The notes beneath the pieces are model-generated. The model did no database searches, had not been told where the DNA came from, and saw only the letters and a list, made by a program, of their open reading frames with translations. From positions 3,882,501-3,946,500 of the forward strand of contig NZ_CP068023.1 in the NCBI RefSeq assembly GCF_016695175.1: a DNA stretch of 64,000 nt, read 5' to 3'. Positions 9,818-18,847 of the stretch are shown here, in pieces. Within the stretch, counting starts at the first letter, position 1. Each line of letters begins with the position of its first letter. The translations under genes and the position numbers were made by a program. The DNA comes from Pseudoalteromonas sp. GCY (GTDB lineage: Bacteria; Pseudomonadota; Gammaproteobacteria; Enterobacterales; Alteromonadaceae).

Positions 9818-10576
9818 GTAAGGTATAAGCTCGTCTAACATTTTGGTATCAACGGTGTACATGCCTTTTTCGCCCACCTCATGTCCAGCAAGAATTATCC
9901 AACTGTTATTTGCCCTAAGGTGCTCCAGTAGCCCTTTTAGTTCTTCAAAGCTAACACCGTCCATTCTCACTCCTGTGAGCTGCGCAAAGTCAGTATAAGT
10001 TGGGTGGTTAGCGGTTTCATCTAACCACGTGCGGCCACTGTCAAAATGCTTCGCAATCACCGGCACATAACTTTTTACTTCAGCGCCGCGACCAACAAAG
10101 GTATTACCGCAAGGATATGCGAAGCTTCTGGGTGTTACGCCTAAATGCTTTTCAATATATTTTGTGGTGCTTACTACATCGCGTTCTATGTAAGCCAAAT
10201 CAACCTGTTCGAGTCCTTTATCCTTTTCCCTTAGCCAAGCAAAGTTACCCGTACATAAGTGTTCACTGGTGTGATTGCCTATTTCGTGCCCCTGCTTCAC
10301 CGCGGCTTGCCACAATGCGAGCTTTTCCTTCACCTGTGGTGGCATAACATAAAATGTGCCTTTCACCTTGTGGCGATTGAGTAGCGGCACTCCCACCTCA
10401 ACTTGGCTTGGCCTTGCATCATCAAACGTAAGGCTTATTGCGTTACGAGCGTTATTGGGGTAACTAAAGGCTTGGTTGCTATCAGCCGCTATACTAGACG
10501 TATTCACGAGCAGAGCGCTTACCATCATGGCAGCCAAACTGAAGTGAGAAACTAAATTAGAAGATAACTTTGCCAT
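9737..10576 (-). CDS. secreted polysaccharide deacetylase family protein
   Basis: NodB-homology (carbohydrate esterase 4-like) protein, 279 residues, with a signal peptide (about 1-31, hydrophobic SLAAMMVSALLV, cleavage near SIAA). Such enzymes remove N-acetyl groups from chitin, peptidoglycan or other polysaccharides. The TFDD metal-site motif is at 50-53 and the HTSEH motif at 102-106 supplies two His ligands; FAYPCG follows later (about 152-157). Substrate is unknown. It is transcribed away from the kinase gene with 167 bases between. Its last codons are duplicated immediately downstream (9614-9817), so the present stop may sit at a duplication junction. Confidence 0.9.
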   Translation of the reverse strand: MAKLSSNLVSHFSLAAMMVSALLVNTSSIAADSNQAFSYPNNARNAISLTFDDARPSQVEVGVPLLNRHKVKGTFYVMPPQVKEKLALWQAAVKQGHEIGNHTSEHLCTGNFAWLREKDKGLEQVDLAYIERDVVSTTKYIEKHLGVTPRSFAYPCGNTFVGRGAEVKSYVPVIAKHFDSGRTWLDETANHPTYTDFAQLTGVRMDGVSFEELKGLLEHLRANNSWIILAGHEVGEKGMYTVDTKMLDELIPYLQDPKNGYWLDTVSNVGDYIKSKREP

Positions 10577-10743
10577 TTGCTTTTCCTTATTGTTATTTAT
10601 CCTTATAACCTATATGAGGCCTTGAGTATGACAAAGTGTTAAATTTTCAACTTGTTATTTGCGACTAAGTCCAACGCAAATGGTACTAATTTAATATTTT
10701 TAGCGATACACTAACCCCAATAATTAAAGAGAAAGACAGCGCT

Positions 10744-13287
10744 GTGTTGAAGTTAGAAGAATACTATCAGGACGTGATCTTGCTCGCCGAAGGCGGAATG
10801 AGCAAAGTGTACCTTGCGACCGACAAAAAACTAGGCCGCCGAGTTGCGGTAAAGGTGATATCACTAACTCAGCACACGCAATCAGATGCACTCAACGAAG
10901 CCCGCCTGTTAGCGCGTTTTAACCATCCAAACATAGTACAAATTTATGATGTCTTTGAAAGCGATGGCCAAATGGCTTTGGAAATGGAATATGTACAAGG
11001 TGCGACTCTACAGCACTACACTAAAACACACGTATTAAATACCGAGCAAAAAGTCGAGCTACTGAGCCATATTGCCGATGGCCTAGCCTCAGCCCATGGC
11101 CAGAACATTCTTCACTTAGACTTAAAACCTGGCAATATACTGGTTAATGAACAGAGCATAGCCAAGATAGCCGATTTTGGCATTTCACAATTAGAAGACA
11201 ACCAAGCCTCTCGCCCACATACCAGTTACGGTAGCCTCACAGCAATGTCACCAGAGCAACTTCGTGATGAGACGCTAGACAGTCGCAGTGACTTATTCTC
11301 ATTTGGAATAATTGCTTATCAACTGTTAGCAGGACATCATCCTTATTTCGAACAAGCTGACGATGGCAGTGACAAGTCTATTGCTGAACAGATCAAGTTT
11401 CAGCCGTTAAAAGCCAGTGCTAAACGTATTTTAGATATTCCCCCTGCACTTGCACAGCTCATTGACCGTTTACTGCAATACGACAAAAACGCTCGCCCAA
11501 GTAGCGCTAATGAAGTCAGTCAGCAGCTAAAGCAAATTTTACACGCCTTTAGCTACGATAATAGCGAAGCGACACTGTCACTTGAACAAATAGAGCTACG
11601 AGATAGAGCCAGAGAGAAAGCCAAAGCACGTAAAAAGCAATTAGGTATTGCAGCACTTTTCACCTTTTTAGTGTGCTTAGCCGTTGGTGGGTACTGGTAT
11701 TGGCAGGAAACCAAACCCAAGATCTATATTGCAGCGCTACCAGTAGAATTCAGTGAAAGCACGCAAATATTGAATGCTCACAAACAAATTATTGAATTGG
11801 CTATCCAAGATGCAATAAAGCAGTACTTTCTCGACGATTCTAGTCACGTATTGATTGCTAATAGCGAAATAAGCCAAACACAAAAGCTACTCGGTGATAC
11901 CGCGCCTTTAAAAGAAATCGGCGCAGCTTTGAATGCTGATATTCTAATATCATCCCAGTTAGTCTGTGATGTGAACAGCTGTGACATTGAGTTAAGCACC
12001 ATCAATGGAGCCAATGCTACGTTAACCAATAGTGTTCGAAATGTCACTTCTAGTGAAAGTTACGGCGATGTTTTTAATGTCACATTATCCTCCTTATACT
12101 CATTATCAAAAGAAGAATCTGCACCTGAATTGACTGACAGAAACTTTTTGAACCAATACGCAGAGCTCTATCGTGAAGCACAGTCTGTTAATATTGAAAA
12201 TCGTACAACGATTAAAAAAATAGAGTCATTAATCCGAATCTCTCCCGACTTTCTTCCGCTTTATTCGATATATACAAAGACTGCCATCAACGCGTTCAAA
12301 AATAGCTCAGACAATTTAATCTTACATTCGCTGAGTGAAGTGCTTGAATCTGCTCCCGAAAAGCTTAGAAATACGCCACTTTACCAAACGCATCTTTTGC
12401 AACTTTATCAATACTCTCAAAATAATCGAGAAGCCAAAAAAGTATTAGAAACTATCCACAGTTCTTCATTAGATGAGTTCGAAAAACAAGGGCTTCTCAG
12501 CTTTTATTTGGATTTACAAGGCGACTACGAAGCGGCATTAATACATACCACTAATGCATTCAAGCTAAGACCAACTTTAAGTATCACAAGAAATGCCGCT
12601 TTTCTAAACATACGCTTGGGTCGCTACGAACAAGCACTCAGCTACCTCGAAAAAGCACAACAATATGCACCCAATGATTTTAAAACACTCAAAACAATTG
12701 CGGATATTTATTCATTTTTGGGCAAACTCGACGAAGCCAGTACAGCGTATAAAAAGCTAATAGAAAACGAAAAAATCAATACGGCTACCCTGAACAATTA
12801 CTCCGTTGTTTTAATGCTAAAAGGAGAGCTTATCTCCGCATTAGAATATACATCACAAGCCGTTGAACATGCGCCTAGCAAAGCTGAGTTTTTGATAAAT
12901 CATGCTGATTTACTAACTTTAACTAACCAACAGCAAAAAGCGGAAGAGGTTTATTTACGGGTGCTTACTCTAGACAACTCAAAAGTCACAAAATTGGTAA
13001 AAGCACAAGCACTGGCACATTTGGGGAATTTTCAAGAAGCATTATTACTGGTAGAACAGCAAATTGCGTTAGAGCCAAATTCAGCGGAAGCCTACTATGT
13101 TAAGGCGTTGATACAAACTTTATTGCACGAAACCTATTCTGCTATTTCTTCATTACAACGTAGTTTAAATTTAGGCTGGAGTGCCGTATTTTATAGACTA
13201 GCGTGGTTCAAACCACTTTGTAACCAACCAGATTTAGCAGCACAGATAGGTCAGCTAAACTATTCCTATCTATGCCAAAAAACTTAA
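10744..13287 (+). CDS. membrane Ser/Thr protein kinase with C-terminal TPR repeats
   Basis: Eukaryotic-like (Hanks-type) kinase, 847 residues, GTG start. The N-terminal kinase domain (about 8-270) has the Gly-rich loop (EGGMSKVYLA), VAVK (K37), HLDLKPGN (catalytic D126, N131; Leu replaces the usual Arg), DFG 144-146 and MSPEQ. One membrane segment (about 300-320, LGIAALFTFLVCLAVGGYWYW) follows a basic stretch. Residues 320-847 should be periplasmic; the last 300 form TPR-like helices (ALSYLEKAQQYAPNDFKTLK). No strong Shine-Dalgarno is seen, only AAAGAGAAAG. The layout resembles PknB-like kinases that couple an external TPR sensor to phosphorylation. It ends one base before a convergent small gene. 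A decayed copy of its C-terminus lies at 13921-14570. Confidence 0.92.
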   Translation: MLKLEEYYQDVILLAEGGMSKVYLATDKKLGRRVAVKVISLTQHTQSDALNEARLLARFNHPNIVQIYDVFESDGQMALEMEYVQGATLQHYTKTHVLNTEQKVELLSHIADGLASAHGQNILHLDLKPGNILVNEQSIAKIADFGISQLEDNQASRPHTSYGSLTAMSPEQLRDETLDSRSDLFSFGIIAYQLLAGHHPYFEQADDGSDKSIAEQIKFQPLKASAKRILDIPPALAQLIDRLLQYDKNARPSSANEVSQQLKQILHAFSYDNSEATLSLEQIELRDRAREKAKARKKQLGIAALFTFLVCLAVGGYWYWQETKPKIYIAALPVEFSESTQILNAHKQIIELAIQDAIKQYFLDDSSHVLIANSEISQTQKLLGDTAPLKEIGAALNADILISSQLVCDVNSCDIELSTINGANATLTNSVRNVTSSESYGDVFNVTLSSLYSLSKEESAPELTDRNFLNQYAELYREAQSVNIENRTTIKKIESLIRISPDFLPLYSIYTKTAINAFKNSSDNLILHSLSEVLESAPEKLRNTPLYQTHLLQLYQYSQNNREAKKVLETIHSSSLDEFEKQGLLSFYLDLQGDYEAALIHTTNAFKLRPTLSITRNAAFLNIRLGRYEQALSYLEKAQQYAPNDFKTLKTIADIYSFLGKLDEASTAYKKLIENEKINTATLNNYSVVLMLKGELISALEYTSQAVEHAPSKAEFLINHADLLTLTNQQQKAEEVYLRVLTLDNSKVTKLVKAQALAHLGNFQEALLLVEQQIALEPNSAEAYYVKALIQTLLHETYSAISSLQRSLNLGWSAVFYRLAWFKPLCNQPDLAAQIGQLNYSYLCQKT

Positions 13288-13288
13288 A

Positions 13289-13813
13289 TCAAGAAGGTGG
13301 ATCAACGTCTTCGATTACAATAACTGGATCTTGAGAAAAATAACGCATTTGTGAATCATTCTTATGTTTTGCTATGAGTCGATAAGCAACCTTAAAGTTA
13401 TTGTTAGACTGCAAAGGGATTGCAAACCCAGAGTCTAAGTGACCCGCCATTTCCTGAGCAGCGCCTTCTAGAATCGTTTTAGACGATTCAATGCTACTGA
13501 TACTTACAATCATACTACGACCATCGTTGGCAACAATGCTGCTCACTTGATAGTTAAAGTTGTCTTGTGCATTAACAAATAGCGTACCGTTATCACCGAA
13601 TTGCCAACCGCTATCAAAGCTTCCAGAGTCAAGTTCATAATATAAGTTAACCGACTTTCCTGATAACTCAGAAACGTCTATAACAACTTCTTCTACATCC
13701 TCGTGTTGAAGGTTAGTGATTTTCCAAGGGGCAGTTTTCGCCGCCTCTTCAGAGTGTTCTACAGGTGGTAAAAAACCAGGAGTAACTATATAACTGAGCG
13801 ACTGTTGCGTCAT
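13289..13813 (-). CDS. small protein of unrecognised family, copy 1
   Basis: 174 residues from the ATG at 13813 (AAGGA 9 bases upstream; the frame is open 31 codons further but lacks support and is not shared by the paralogue). It is clearly related to the protein at 14567-15028: both share SGWQFGDNGTLFVNAQDNFN-like core (W.F..NGT.F..AQDNFNY), a later FK/RL..RLIAK segment and the C-terminal RYFSQDP motif followed by an acidic, Pro-rich end. No signal peptide or membrane segment; beta-rich appearance. I recall a family label based on DP...EP-like C-terminal motifs but cannot confirm membership. It converges on the kinase with one base between the stops, hinting at a functional or historical link. 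Confidence 0.75.
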   Translation of the reverse strand: MTQQSLSYIVTPGFLPPVEHSEEAAKTAPWKITNLQHEDVEEVVIDVSELSGKSVNLYYELDSGSFDSGWQFGDNGTLFVNAQDNFNYQVSSIVANDGRSMIVSISSIESSKTILEGAAQEMAGHLDSGFAIPLQSNNNFKVAYRLIAKHKNDSQMRYFSQDPVIVIEDVDPPS

Positions 13814-13920
13814 CTTTAATATCCTTCGTTTGTTTGCAGAGCTATTCGCACTTAATATAAGCACATCAGCTGCACCAATGCCATTACAATAGGTTACAGC
13901 AAGCAAAGCGACTACAGTGA

Positions 13921-14570
13921 TTCACCAAAGCCGAAACCATAATCAGCAGGCTCAACTCGATGAGAAGTACTATAAAAGTCATCCGCAATACAGCCTTGCC
14001 CAATATGAAGCAAACAAACTCTACTAAGCTCTAGTTAATCGCTCATATACAAGTACGGCTACCTTTAATAATTATGCCATTGTATTGATGCTCTTAGGTG
14101 ATTTAGAACGGGCACTCGCATTTGCTGAAAGAGCCACTCAGTTGGCGCCCAGCAATGTAGAAATCTTACTTAACTATGCAGACATTTACTCCCTAATGGG
14201 TGAGAAGGCGAAAGCCAGTGAAGTGTATCTGCAAATTTTAGCCAGTGCTCCAGCAAGCCAAGTTGAAGTCGTGCGCATTCAAGCTTTGGCACACCTAGGT
14301 CGGAACCAAGAGGCATTAATAGCAATTGATGAATATTTGGCAGAGTATCCCGATTCAGCTGAGGCTTTTTACGTAAAATCGTTAATTCAAACGCTGATAG
14401 AAGAAAAGTATTCTGCGATGGCTTCACTGAAAAAAAGCATTGATTTAGGCTGGAGCCCGTCTTTTTATCGCCTGTCATGGTTCAAGACACTATGTCACTC
14501 ACCATCACTTGAATTAAGAATTGGCACAGAACACTTTACCTATCTGTGCCAAGTGCAAATTACGAATTAA
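13921..14570 (+). pseudogene. decayed copy of the kinase TPR C-terminus
   Basis: The frame from about 14055 to 14570 encodes a sequence closely matching the kinase end: TATFNNYAIVLMLLGDLERA versus TATLNNYSVVLMLKGELISA, then EVYLQIL, IQALAHLGRNQEAL, SAEAFYVKSLIQTL, LGWSPSFYRLSWFKTLC and the final FTYLCQ. Upstream, in the same frame, EANKLY aligns with EASTAY of the kinase but is followed by TAA at 14025-14027. The kinase and membrane parts are missing. An ATG at 14085 could still give a 161-residue soluble TPR protein, so expression cannot be excluded; remnant is the better reading. Confidence 0.75.
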
Positions 14571-15028
14571 CCTGGACCATCTGGGTTGTCAATAATCACC
14601 CTTGGATCTTGAGAAAAATAGCGCACGGCACCATTTGCAGAATCATTTTGAGCAACAAGTCTGAACTCAATATTTGAGCTGTTATTCCTCACTAGTGTAA
14701 CAACCCTCGCACCGGGGTTAGCTGAAAGCCCTTTGATATCATTTTCACTTAGCGTATTCGCAACATTCAATGCCTCAATCTTAACCTCAACCGTTAACTC
14801 ATCTTTTAATGTGCTTGTAAGGTTATAATTGAAGTTATCTTGCGCCTCGATAAAGTAAGTACCGTTTTCAGCAAAGCTCCAGCCAGCTTCATCGGTAACG
14901 AGCTTATAGGTTAGAACAGCGCTTTCACCCTGAGCTAATTTAAGTTTAACTGGCTTATCGTCATATATCCAGTTTCCCTCAGCTTTTGGGGTCACCATGT
15001 ATTCGAGTAAATAAGTAGGTGTACTCAT
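14567..15028 (-). CDS. small protein of unrecognised family, copy 2
   Basis: 153 residues, paralogue of 13289-13813 (shared W.F..NGT.F..AQDNFNY and RYFSQDP motifs). GGAAGGATAAAATA precedes the ATG. The upstream DNA of both copies is also alike (TTTGTTTG-AGAGCTAT-CGCA and AAGCACA), so the duplication included the promoter region. Its stop overlaps that of the TPR remnant by a few bases, repeating the kinase/small-protein convergent arrangement. Cytoplasmic by appearance; function unknown. Confidence 0.78.
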   Translation of the reverse strand: MSTPTYLLEYMVTPKAEGNWIYDDKPVKLKLAQGESAVLTYKLVTDEAGWSFAENGTYFIEAQDNFNYNLTSTLKDELTVEVKIEALNVANTLSENDIKGLSANPGARVVTLVRNNSSNIEFRLVAQNDSANGAVRYFSQDPRVIIDNPDGPG

Positions 15029-15181
15029 TATTTTATCCTTCCTTTGTTTGTAGAGCTATCCGCATCCATTTAAGCACATGAATAGCAGTAATACTATTGC
15101 TGTAGATTACAACTTATAGGCATAAGCCAGTCATAAGCTCACTATAACCGCATATAGATAATTAACTCGCGATGAATATAG

Positions 15182-15211
15182 AACAAGGGCTACCATCGGC
15201 AAGCCCTTGTT
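15182..15211. repeat. inverted repeat downstream of the AsmA-like gene
   Basis: AACAAGGGCT (15182-15191) and AGCCCTTGTT (15202-15211) form a 10-bp stem with a 10-base loop. It lies just past the end of the AsmA-like gene on its strand, so it may end that transcript, but there is no T run. Confidence 0.45.
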
Positions 15212-15268
15212 AAGCTGAAATGGATTTAAAACAAACAGATGAGCTGATTATTGAAGCGTCATAGAGAT

Positions 15269-17212
15269 CTATCCACCAAACAAACCTTTAAGTTTGTCTT
15301 TTACCTTATCCTTAACCTTGTCTTTGGCTTTGTCTTTTGCCGCTTCTTTTAGGTCTAGGTTAGTTTCAACTTTGTGGAATGGACCTTTGATCCGCACTGG
15401 AATTTTAAAACCGGTACTGTCATCGCTGCTGGCTTGCCCTTCAATGGTATCAACAATTCCAGTCACCACACGGTAATCAACTAAAGTTTGTGGTAAATCA
15501 ACGGTGCCCTTACCTGTCACTCGTAGTAACGGGCTTGCCAACGAGAAGTCATCATTTTGACCTACGCCTTTGGTAAAGACAAAGGTGCCAGTCATGGCTG
15601 AGAAGTCGGTTTTTTGATCTGGGTCGAAATTGGCATTGAGTCCTTGCGATACCGAAGAGAAATCGCCTTTGAGCATCTCTTTGCCTTTACGGATCATCTC
15701 AGCAAGGTTTGCGCCTTTTACGCCACCATCTTTGAACTCAAAACCTAATTTACCACCAAGGGCATTCACAAATTGCTTTTGACTGACACCTTGTGTGTTT
15801 AACGCCCAATTAAGACTACCTTTACCCAATACTTTGTCAAAGCCAATGGCATCGGTCAGTAGAGGCTCAGCATTAATTGCCGTTAACGCAAAGTCAGTAC
15901 TGATGGCATAAGGTTTTGCTGCTGTATTTACAACAACCTTACCTTTACCCTGACCTTCATAGGCTTGGAATTTATCTAGGCTCAGTGTCGCCTTACCTGA
16001 GTTAAGTACTAAGCTGATTTGGTTTTCGCCAAGCTTAATTTCTCTCGCACGTAGCCCTGTAGAGGTGATCTTCACATTCGCATTGAGGCTATTAAGTGCT
16101 GACAAATCAATTGCAGTGTCATCCCACACGATAGGCTGTGCTGGTGCGCCTTCTGACTCAGGTTGCGTTTGTGGTTTTTCCACAGGTTCTGGCAAATAAG
16201 GGTTAAGATCTAACATGCCAAGGTCAACGCTCGCGGTAATATCAGGCTTACCTGAGAGGGTGACTTTGCTTTGACCTTTTATTACCAATTCGTCCAAGGT
16301 CGCTTCTAAGGCATTGAGATTAAAGACTTGCCCTTGCATCGTCATTTTAGCGTTTAGGCCAAAGTCGTTGAACGCATTTTCTTTGGCTTTTAGGTCAACC
16401 CCCTGCCACTTAGCTAGCGCTTTTACCGAGTCGCCAGTCAAGGCTAATTGACCGCGAATGGTTTTACCTTGCTCTGCAATTTCACCTTTATAGTCAAGGT
16501 TGAACAGCACTGATTTTACTTGTTGTTCAACATTAAAGGTTTCACCTTCTACCGCCTTTGCTGGATTATCGAGTGTAGTAACTAGGTTAAAAGTTTGACC
16601 TTGAAAAGTCAGCTTACCGTCGACTTCTAGTGGTTGGTACAGTGACGATAGCATCACGCTAATGTCTAAATCAGTTACCTGATATTCAGCGCCTGTCACA
16701 CCATCAAGGTAAGTCACCGAGCCACCATAAATCGCCACTTCGCCAAGGCTAACATCTAAGCCTTGTGGTAACTGCATATTACCTTGTGAACTGGTTTGCG
16801 CCGTTGGCGCGCTTTCTGCACTGGTGGGTAGCAACTGCCAGTTAGCATTACCTTGTTTGTCGGTTTCTAGAATAATTTTAGGATTATTGATCACAAAGCG
16901 CTCAAGCTTAGCTTCACCAGACAGCGCACTTAACCACGGAATATGCACGGCAAGTTGCTCCATGGCAAACATATCTGGGCGACTGCCCGTTGCCATGTTG
17001 GCAAATCGCACTTGGTTTAGCTCAATGTGCAGCGTTGGGAAAATACCGATGTCAGAGTCGCCATCGATCGACAGTTTTCTACCTGTCACTGACTCAACCT
17101 GTGACGTGACTTGGTCAATAATTGCCTGTTTGGGGATTAAAAACGGGGCTGCGATAACAAGAATAATAATAAGCGCGACAATGGCGCCTACGATTTTAAC
17201 TAGCCGGTTCAT
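15269..17212 (-). CDS. AsmA family protein
   Basis: 647 residues from the ATG at 17212, which has GAAGGA 7 bases upstream; 32 further open codons upstream look non-coding. N-terminal membrane anchor MNRLVKIVGAIVALIIILVI then FLIPKQAIIDQVTSQVESVTGRKLSIDGD, the AsmA N-terminal signature, and C-terminal AsmA repeats (SLASPLLRVTGKGTVDLP...LVDYRV). AsmA-like proteins span the periplasm and belong to the group linked to phospholipid transport to the outer membrane. The C-terminus is a Lys/Asp repeat (KDKAKDKVKDKVKDKLKG) probably forming an amphipathic or coiled helix. Monocistronic. Confidence 0.92.
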   Translation of the reverse strand: MNRLVKIVGAIVALIIILVIAAPFLIPKQAIIDQVTSQVESVTGRKLSIDGDSDIGIFPTLHIELNQVRFANMATGSRPDMFAMEQLAVHIPWLSALSGEAKLERFVINNPKIILETDKQGNANWQLLPTSAESAPTAQTSSQGNMQLPQGLDVSLGEVAIYGGSVTYLDGVTGAEYQVTDLDISVMLSSLYQPLEVDGKLTFQGQTFNLVTTLDNPAKAVEGETFNVEQQVKSVLFNLDYKGEIAEQGKTIRGQLALTGDSVKALAKWQGVDLKAKENAFNDFGLNAKMTMQGQVFNLNALEATLDELVIKGQSKVTLSGKPDITASVDLGMLDLNPYLPEPVEKPQTQPESEGAPAQPIVWDDTAIDLSALNSLNANVKITSTGLRAREIKLGENQISLVLNSGKATLSLDKFQAYEGQGKGKVVVNTAAKPYAISTDFALTAINAEPLLTDAIGFDKVLGKGSLNWALNTQGVSQKQFVNALGGKLGFEFKDGGVKGANLAEMIRKGKEMLKGDFSSVSQGLNANFDPDQKTDFSAMTGTFVFTKGVGQNDDFSLASPLLRVTGKGTVDLPQTLVDYRVVTGIVDTIEGQASSDDSTGFKIPVRIKGPFHKVETNLDLKEAAKDKAKDKVKDKVKDKLKGLFGG

Positions 17213-17411
17213 TGCTTTTCCTTCGTAAGGCTTGGTTCTCTTTATGATAACGGCTGTAGTCGAATATACCATGAATAAAGGCAAATAATTTGTACTGAGC
17301 GATTGCAACCTTTTGACTAATCGGTATGATCCTCGCCCTTGCCAGTTTTTAGCGTCATTAGCTATATTTTACTGGTTGGTTTATTAATCAAACTTGGAGT
17401 ATCTAACCCGC

Positions 17412-18578
17412 ATGAAGAAACTGCTCATATCACCGTCAAACATGGCCTTGGGCGAACAAGAAAGTCAGATTTATCAAAATATCCTCAAACAGGCCACGGA
17501 GATCAGCCTTAATCTGATGGCGGTTAAAGTGGAAAATCACCCTGAAGATTTTCTTGGTTGGTGTTATGAACTGCTTGATGTGGCGAAAAATCGTATCAAT
17601 TTTGATTTACTGGATGACCATCAATTACCCACAGTGAAAAAGCTACAAGATCTGCTCATCGCAGCGATTAGCTTTTTACAACTCAAAACGTTACGCATTG
17701 CGCCTTGGCCTATGGTGGCCGCATTTATTGCCAGTCACAAAGAAGTGATTGCACTAGATGAGCAATTAAAACTGATTGAATACCTTAAACCAATGCGCAG
17801 CACTCCACTTAAAGACATGATCAAAGAGGACCGCCTTGCCTTTAGCGGTAAGCATGCTGCAAATTTAGATACCAGCGTGTATCAGTTTGACGTAGAGTGG
17901 TTTGCCTCCACCAAAAGTGCAAAAGGCTTTCACCAGTTATTAGACGACCTTCCGGGTGCTTTTGATGAAGCGTTAGCCGCAATCCCGGCAGAAGGTGACG
18001 TGACGCTCGAGCATTACCAATCATTTATGGTCGGGTATTTAAGTGCCTTTGCTGGCAGCGAGGAGAAGCCAACGCTTGCACCAGCTACTCGCCTATTAGC
18101 AATGCGTCGCCCTGATGTGTTCACGCCAATAACCTCGAGCAAACTTGACGCTTTGTGCCAAGCGCTTGGTGTTGCTAAACTTAACAATCGCGATTTTGAG
18201 CGTTACTGGACCGATGTCGTCAGCACCATTAAAGCAATGCCATGGTATACGATGGCTGCTCCTGTGGATGAGTTTGAAACGCAACTTGCTGAAATTAAAG
18301 CGCTGCTACCATGCCTGTTTTATTACGCGGATAAAGACACCGCCACTAACTCCAATTACTTTAAGCTACTGCATAAACCTCAGCGCAGCGGCACCAGTGG
18401 TGGCAAAAAAGCAGTACGCCGCGGTAAAGAGTCAGCAGAAGTGTTAGTCGACCGCGCACTCGCGGATGAGTCTATTCCAGAGCATATTCGCGCCAAACGT
18501 GACTCGATAGTCGCTGAAGTGGAAAAAGGCCGCAGTGTTGATGAAACCATCAGCCTAATGCGCACCATCTTTGGATAA
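17412..18578 (+). CDS. conserved hypothetical protein, helical
   Basis: 388 residues from the ATG at 17412 (GGAG 12 bases upstream; an in-frame TTG six codons earlier, at 17394, is an alternative). I do not recognise the family. No signal peptide or membrane segment; the composition suggests an alpha-helical cytoplasmic protein. A basic linker (KPQRSGTSGGKKAVRRGKES, about 332-351) separates a C-terminal helical domain (LVDRALADESIPEHIRAKRD...). It stands alone and is followed by a 12-bp hairpin. Probably a genuine conserved gene of the order, function unknown. Confidence 0.75.
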   Translation: MKKLLISPSNMALGEQESQIYQNILKQATEISLNLMAVKVENHPEDFLGWCYELLDVAKNRINFDLLDDHQLPTVKKLQDLLIAAISFLQLKTLRIAPWPMVAAFIASHKEVIALDEQLKLIEYLKPMRSTPLKDMIKEDRLAFSGKHAANLDTSVYQFDVEWFASTKSAKGFHQLLDDLPGAFDEALAAIPAEGDVTLEHYQSFMVGYLSAFAGSEEKPTLAPATRLLAMRRPDVFTPITSSKLDALCQALGVAKLNNRDFERYWTDVVSTIKAMPWYTMAAPVDEFETQLAEIKALLPCLFYYADKDTATNSNYFKLLHKPQRSGTSGGKKAVRRGKESAEVLVDRALADESIPEHIRAKRDSIVAEVEKGRSVDETISLMRTIFG

Positions 18579-18610
18579 CTAACCTAAACTTCAATAACGG
18601 CTAGCGCAAT

Positions 18611-18648
18611 CCATAGCTTGCATTAATACTGTGCAAGCTATGGTTCTT
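18611..18648 (+). terminator. hairpin after the helical hypothetical gene
   Basis: A perfect 12-bp stem, CCATAGCTTGCA (18611-18622) and TGCAAGCTATGG (18632-18643), with a 9-base loop, followed by TTCTTT. It is likely a rho-independent terminator. Part of it also resembles an NtrC site (18619-18635), see the findings. Confidence 0.65.
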
Positions 18649-18665
18649 TGCACCAGCCATGTGCA
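18649..18665 (+). promoter_or_regulatory. NtrC-like enhancer site
   Basis: TGCACCAGCCATGTGCA differs from the NtrC arm consensus TGCACC-N5-GGTGCA at one base. It lies about 100 bases upstream of the sigma-54 promoter at 18764, a normal enhancer distance. Confidence 0.6.
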
Positions 18666-18763
18666 ACATTTATGCAAATCACTCTGTCCTACTTTCGAAA
18701 CTCAGAAATTAAATTCCAATATTTTTAATAACATAGAATAAATTCTCCGCCATTTCCTGACAT

Positions 18764-18779
18764 TGGCCTCCCCCTTGCA
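18764..18779 (+). promoter_or_regulatory. sigma-54 (RpoN) promoter
   Basis: TGGCCTCCCCCTTGCA matches the -24/-12 consensus TGGCACG-N4-TTGCA with invariant GG (18765-18766) and GC (18777-18778) 12 bases apart. It is 69 bases before the TorF start codon and correctly oriented. Confidence 0.75.
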
Positions 18780-18847
18780 CTTACTCTTTGCAGAAAATGC
18801 AATGACAACAACCGAATAATAACTCTGCGTTCAATGGGGAAAACAGA

